A DNA stretch of 8,173 nucleotides from an uncultured Ruminococcus sp. (GTDB lineage Bacteria > Bacillota > Clostridia > Oscillospirales > Ruminococcaceae), in the NCBI GenBank assembly GCA_945876405.1, contig CAMCOJ010000083.1:1-8173 (forward strand), given 5' to 3'. How positions within the stretch are numbered: the first letter of the stretch is position 1; every line of letters begins with the position of its first letter. Positions 6,486-8,173 of this stretch are shown piece after piece. A program made the translations under genes and the position numbers. The notes beneath the pieces are model-generated. The model saw nothing but the letters and a program-made list of their open reading frames with translations. It was not told the DNA's origin and searched no databases.

Positions 6486-8128
6486 TTATGCCTCCTTCTT
6501 ACTGATGTAAAATGCTTCTATCTCAGCCTGTTCACTGCTCATGCCTTTTTCTTCAAGAGCAAGAATAGTGCTCTGAATCTTAGCGTAGTCATGCGGAATA
6601 ATCTTCTTGAACTTTCCGATGTACACTGCAAAGTCATCGAGGATCTTCTTTGCTTTTTCAGAACCTGTTGCTTCAAAGTGTTCCTCTATTATATTTCTCA
6701 GTTCAATAATATCGTACTTGTTCGTAACAGATTCAAGAGAAATCGAAGCCTTGTTCACTCTGGTGTAAAGATCCCTGCTTTCATCGAGAACATAGGCGAT
6801 ACCGCCCGACATACCGGCTGCAAAGTTCTTTCCTGTGTTTCCGAGAATAACTGCACGACCGCCTGTCATATATTCACAGCCATGGTCACCCACACCTTCG
6901 CAGACTGCAACAGCACCTGAGTTTCTTACACAGAAACGCTCGCCTGCGATACCGCTGATAAATGCCTTGCCGCTTGTGGCACCATAGAGTGCAACGTTTC
7001 CGGCAATGATATTTTCATCAGCTCTGAATCCGGCATTTTTCGAAGGATAAAGAATGAGTTTTCCTCCTGAAAGACCCTTTCCGAAGTAGTCGTTGCTGTC
7101 ACCGGTAAGTTCAAGGGTAAGACCCTTAGGTATAAACGCACCGAAGCTCTGACCGCCGCTGCCGTGGCATTTTACTGTAAAGGTATCGTCCTCAAGAGCA
7201 GCTTCTCCCCATTTTCTTGTGATTTCCGCACCGAACAGTGTACCAAAGGCACGGTCTGTATTCTTTACTTCTGTCTCAATAGTTTTCTTTGTCTTGTTTT
7301 TAAGAGCAGAACCGAGTTTCTTCATAAGTACAGTTTCATCAGCTGTCTTTTCAAGCTCAAAATCATAGATATCAGACTTTTTAAAGTACTGGTTGCTGTT
7401 TTCAAAGCTGCTGCAGAGAATCTCGCTGAAATCAATATTTCCGTTGTCTGATTTTTTGTAGAGCAGATCAGTACGTCCGATAAGTTCGTCAACTGTTCTT
7501 ATGCCAAGTTTTGCCATATATTCTCTGAGTTCCTGTGCAACAAAGTGCATGAAGTTTACTATATATTCAGGCTTGCCTGCAAAACGCTTTCTCAGTTCCG
7601 GATTCTGTGTTGCAATACCCATAGGGCATGTATCAAGGTTACATACTCTCATCATTACACAGCCCATAGTTACCAGCGGAGCTGTTGCAAAACCGAACTC
7701 TTCAGCTCCGAGAAGTGCTGCTACAAGGACATCACGTCCTGTCATAAGCTTGCCGTCTGTTTCGATAACAACTCTTGTACGGAGCCCGTTGAGCATAAGT
7801 GACTGATGAGCTTCAGCAACACCGATTTCCCACGGAAGTCCGGCATTGTAGATTGAGCTTCTCGGTGCTGCACCGGTACCGCCGTCATATCCGGAAATAA
7901 GGATTACCTGTGCACCCGCCTTGGCAACACCTGCTGCAACTGTACCTACACCTGCTTCAGAAACAAGCTTGACTGAAATTCTCGCATCCTTGTTTGCGTT
8001 TTTCAGGTCGTAAATAAGTTCAGCAAGGTCTTCGATTGAATAAATATCGTGATGAGGAGGCGGTGAGATAAGGCTTACACCTGCTGTTGAATGACGTGTC
8101 TTTGCAATCCACGGATATACCTTTCCAC
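6486..8128 (-). CDS. gltB: Glutamate synthase large (alpha) subunit, C-terminal part only (5' end missing)
   Basis: GltB binds FMN and a [3Fe-4S] cluster and makes two glutamates from glutamine, 2-oxoglutarate and electrons from GltD. The reading frame is open from the fragment edge, giving 546 residues of a subunit normally near 1,500. It covers the end of the FMN-barrel synthase domain: SPPPHHDIYS at 21-30, KLVSEAGVGT at 53-62, SGYDGGTGA at 78-86. The [3Fe-4S] ligands Cys156, Cys162 and Cys167 follow, with the C-x5-C-x4-C spacing of known GltB. The C-terminal beta-helix domain with repeating glycines spans about 320-445. The first Met in frame (position 7796) is internal, since strongly conserved GltB sequence continues through the 110 codons upstream of it. 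The glutaminase domain and promoter lie outside the window. The gene ends 3 bp before gltD. Confidence 0.97.
6491..6497 (-). promoter_or_regulatory. Ribosome binding site of gltD inside the gltB 3' end
   Basis: AAGGAGG on the minus strand, 8 nt before the gltD ATG. It is formed by the last Lys-Glu-Ala codons of gltB, whose TAA is at 6486-6488. Ribosomes finishing gltB are therefore placed directly at the gltD start, as expected for subunits of one complex. Confidence 0.88.
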
Positions 8129-8173
8129 CTGTCTCTTATACACATCTGACGCTGCCGACGATACTCCTTGTGT
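8129..8173 (-). other. Synthetic Nextera (Tn5) sequencing adapter with i5 index, right end
   Basis: Exact reverse complement of positions 1-45. It comprises the mosaic end at 8129-8147, the read-1 tail at 8148-8161, the index complement TACTCCTT at 8162-8169, and GTGT at 8170-8173. Genomic sequence ends at 8128, inside gltB. Both ends carry the same read-1-side adapter, not one of each type. Confidence 0.98.

Noticed and set aside
6390..6920. 176-codon plus-strand open frame across the gltB-gltD junction
   Set aside because: It is antisense to two strongly conserved coding regions, has no similarity I recognise, and its composition is that expected of a shadow frame.
1..8173. Composite transposon or insertion sequence bounded by inverted repeats
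   Set aside because: The ends are commercial adapter sequence including an index, no transposase lies within, and the genes inside are ordinary biosynthetic genes cut off by the ends.

Overview
The window is one tagmented DNA molecule. Identical 45-bp synthetic adapter ends (1-45 and 8129-8173, perfect inverted copies) flank 8,083 bp of bacterial insert (46-8128). The outer ends match the Nextera i5-side adapter, including an 8-base index and the Tn5 19-bp mosaic end. They are library sequence, not a natural transposon, and both outermost genes are cut off by them.

The insert suggests an anaerobic Clostridia-type Firmicute, most likely Ruminococcaceae/Oscillospirales. The reasons are moderate-to-low GC, strong AGGAGG-type ribosome binding sites, tight one-strand gene packing, lysine/DAP synthesis by the DapL aminotransferase route, a Bacillus-type PurF with propeptide and Fe-S cysteines, and a clostridial-looking GltD. 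The taxonomic call is inference from sequence style; no marker gene is present.

All six genes lie on the minus strand, so transcription runs from high to low coordinates: gltB (3' part only, 6486-8128), gltD (4998-6482), purF (3541-4962), asnB (1936-3516), dapF (976-1812), dapL (5' part only, 46-960). The gaps are 3, 35, 24, 123 and 15 bp, so the first four genes look like one operon and dapF-dapL a second tight pair. The 123-bp gap after asnB is the only notable non-coding stretch. It holds five copies of an 11-bp GC-rich tandem repeat directly after the asnB stop codon, then an 8-bp GC-rich stem-loop. No convincing promoter or terminator is visible in it, so dapF-dapL may be read from the same transcript.

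The genes form a nitrogen-distribution set. GltBD (GOGAT) makes glutamate from glutamine and 2-oxoglutarate. PurF and AsnB spend glutamine nitrogen on purines and asparagine. DapL uses glutamate to aminate tetrahydrodipicolinate, returning 2-oxoglutarate, and DapF converts LL-DAP to meso-DAP for peptidoglycan and lysine. GltB, PurF and AsnB all belong to the class II (N-terminal nucleophile) glutamine amidotransferases. Every gene is a recognisable member of a known family. I see no undescribed system here; the least explained parts are the 11-bp repeat tract and the gene grouping itself.
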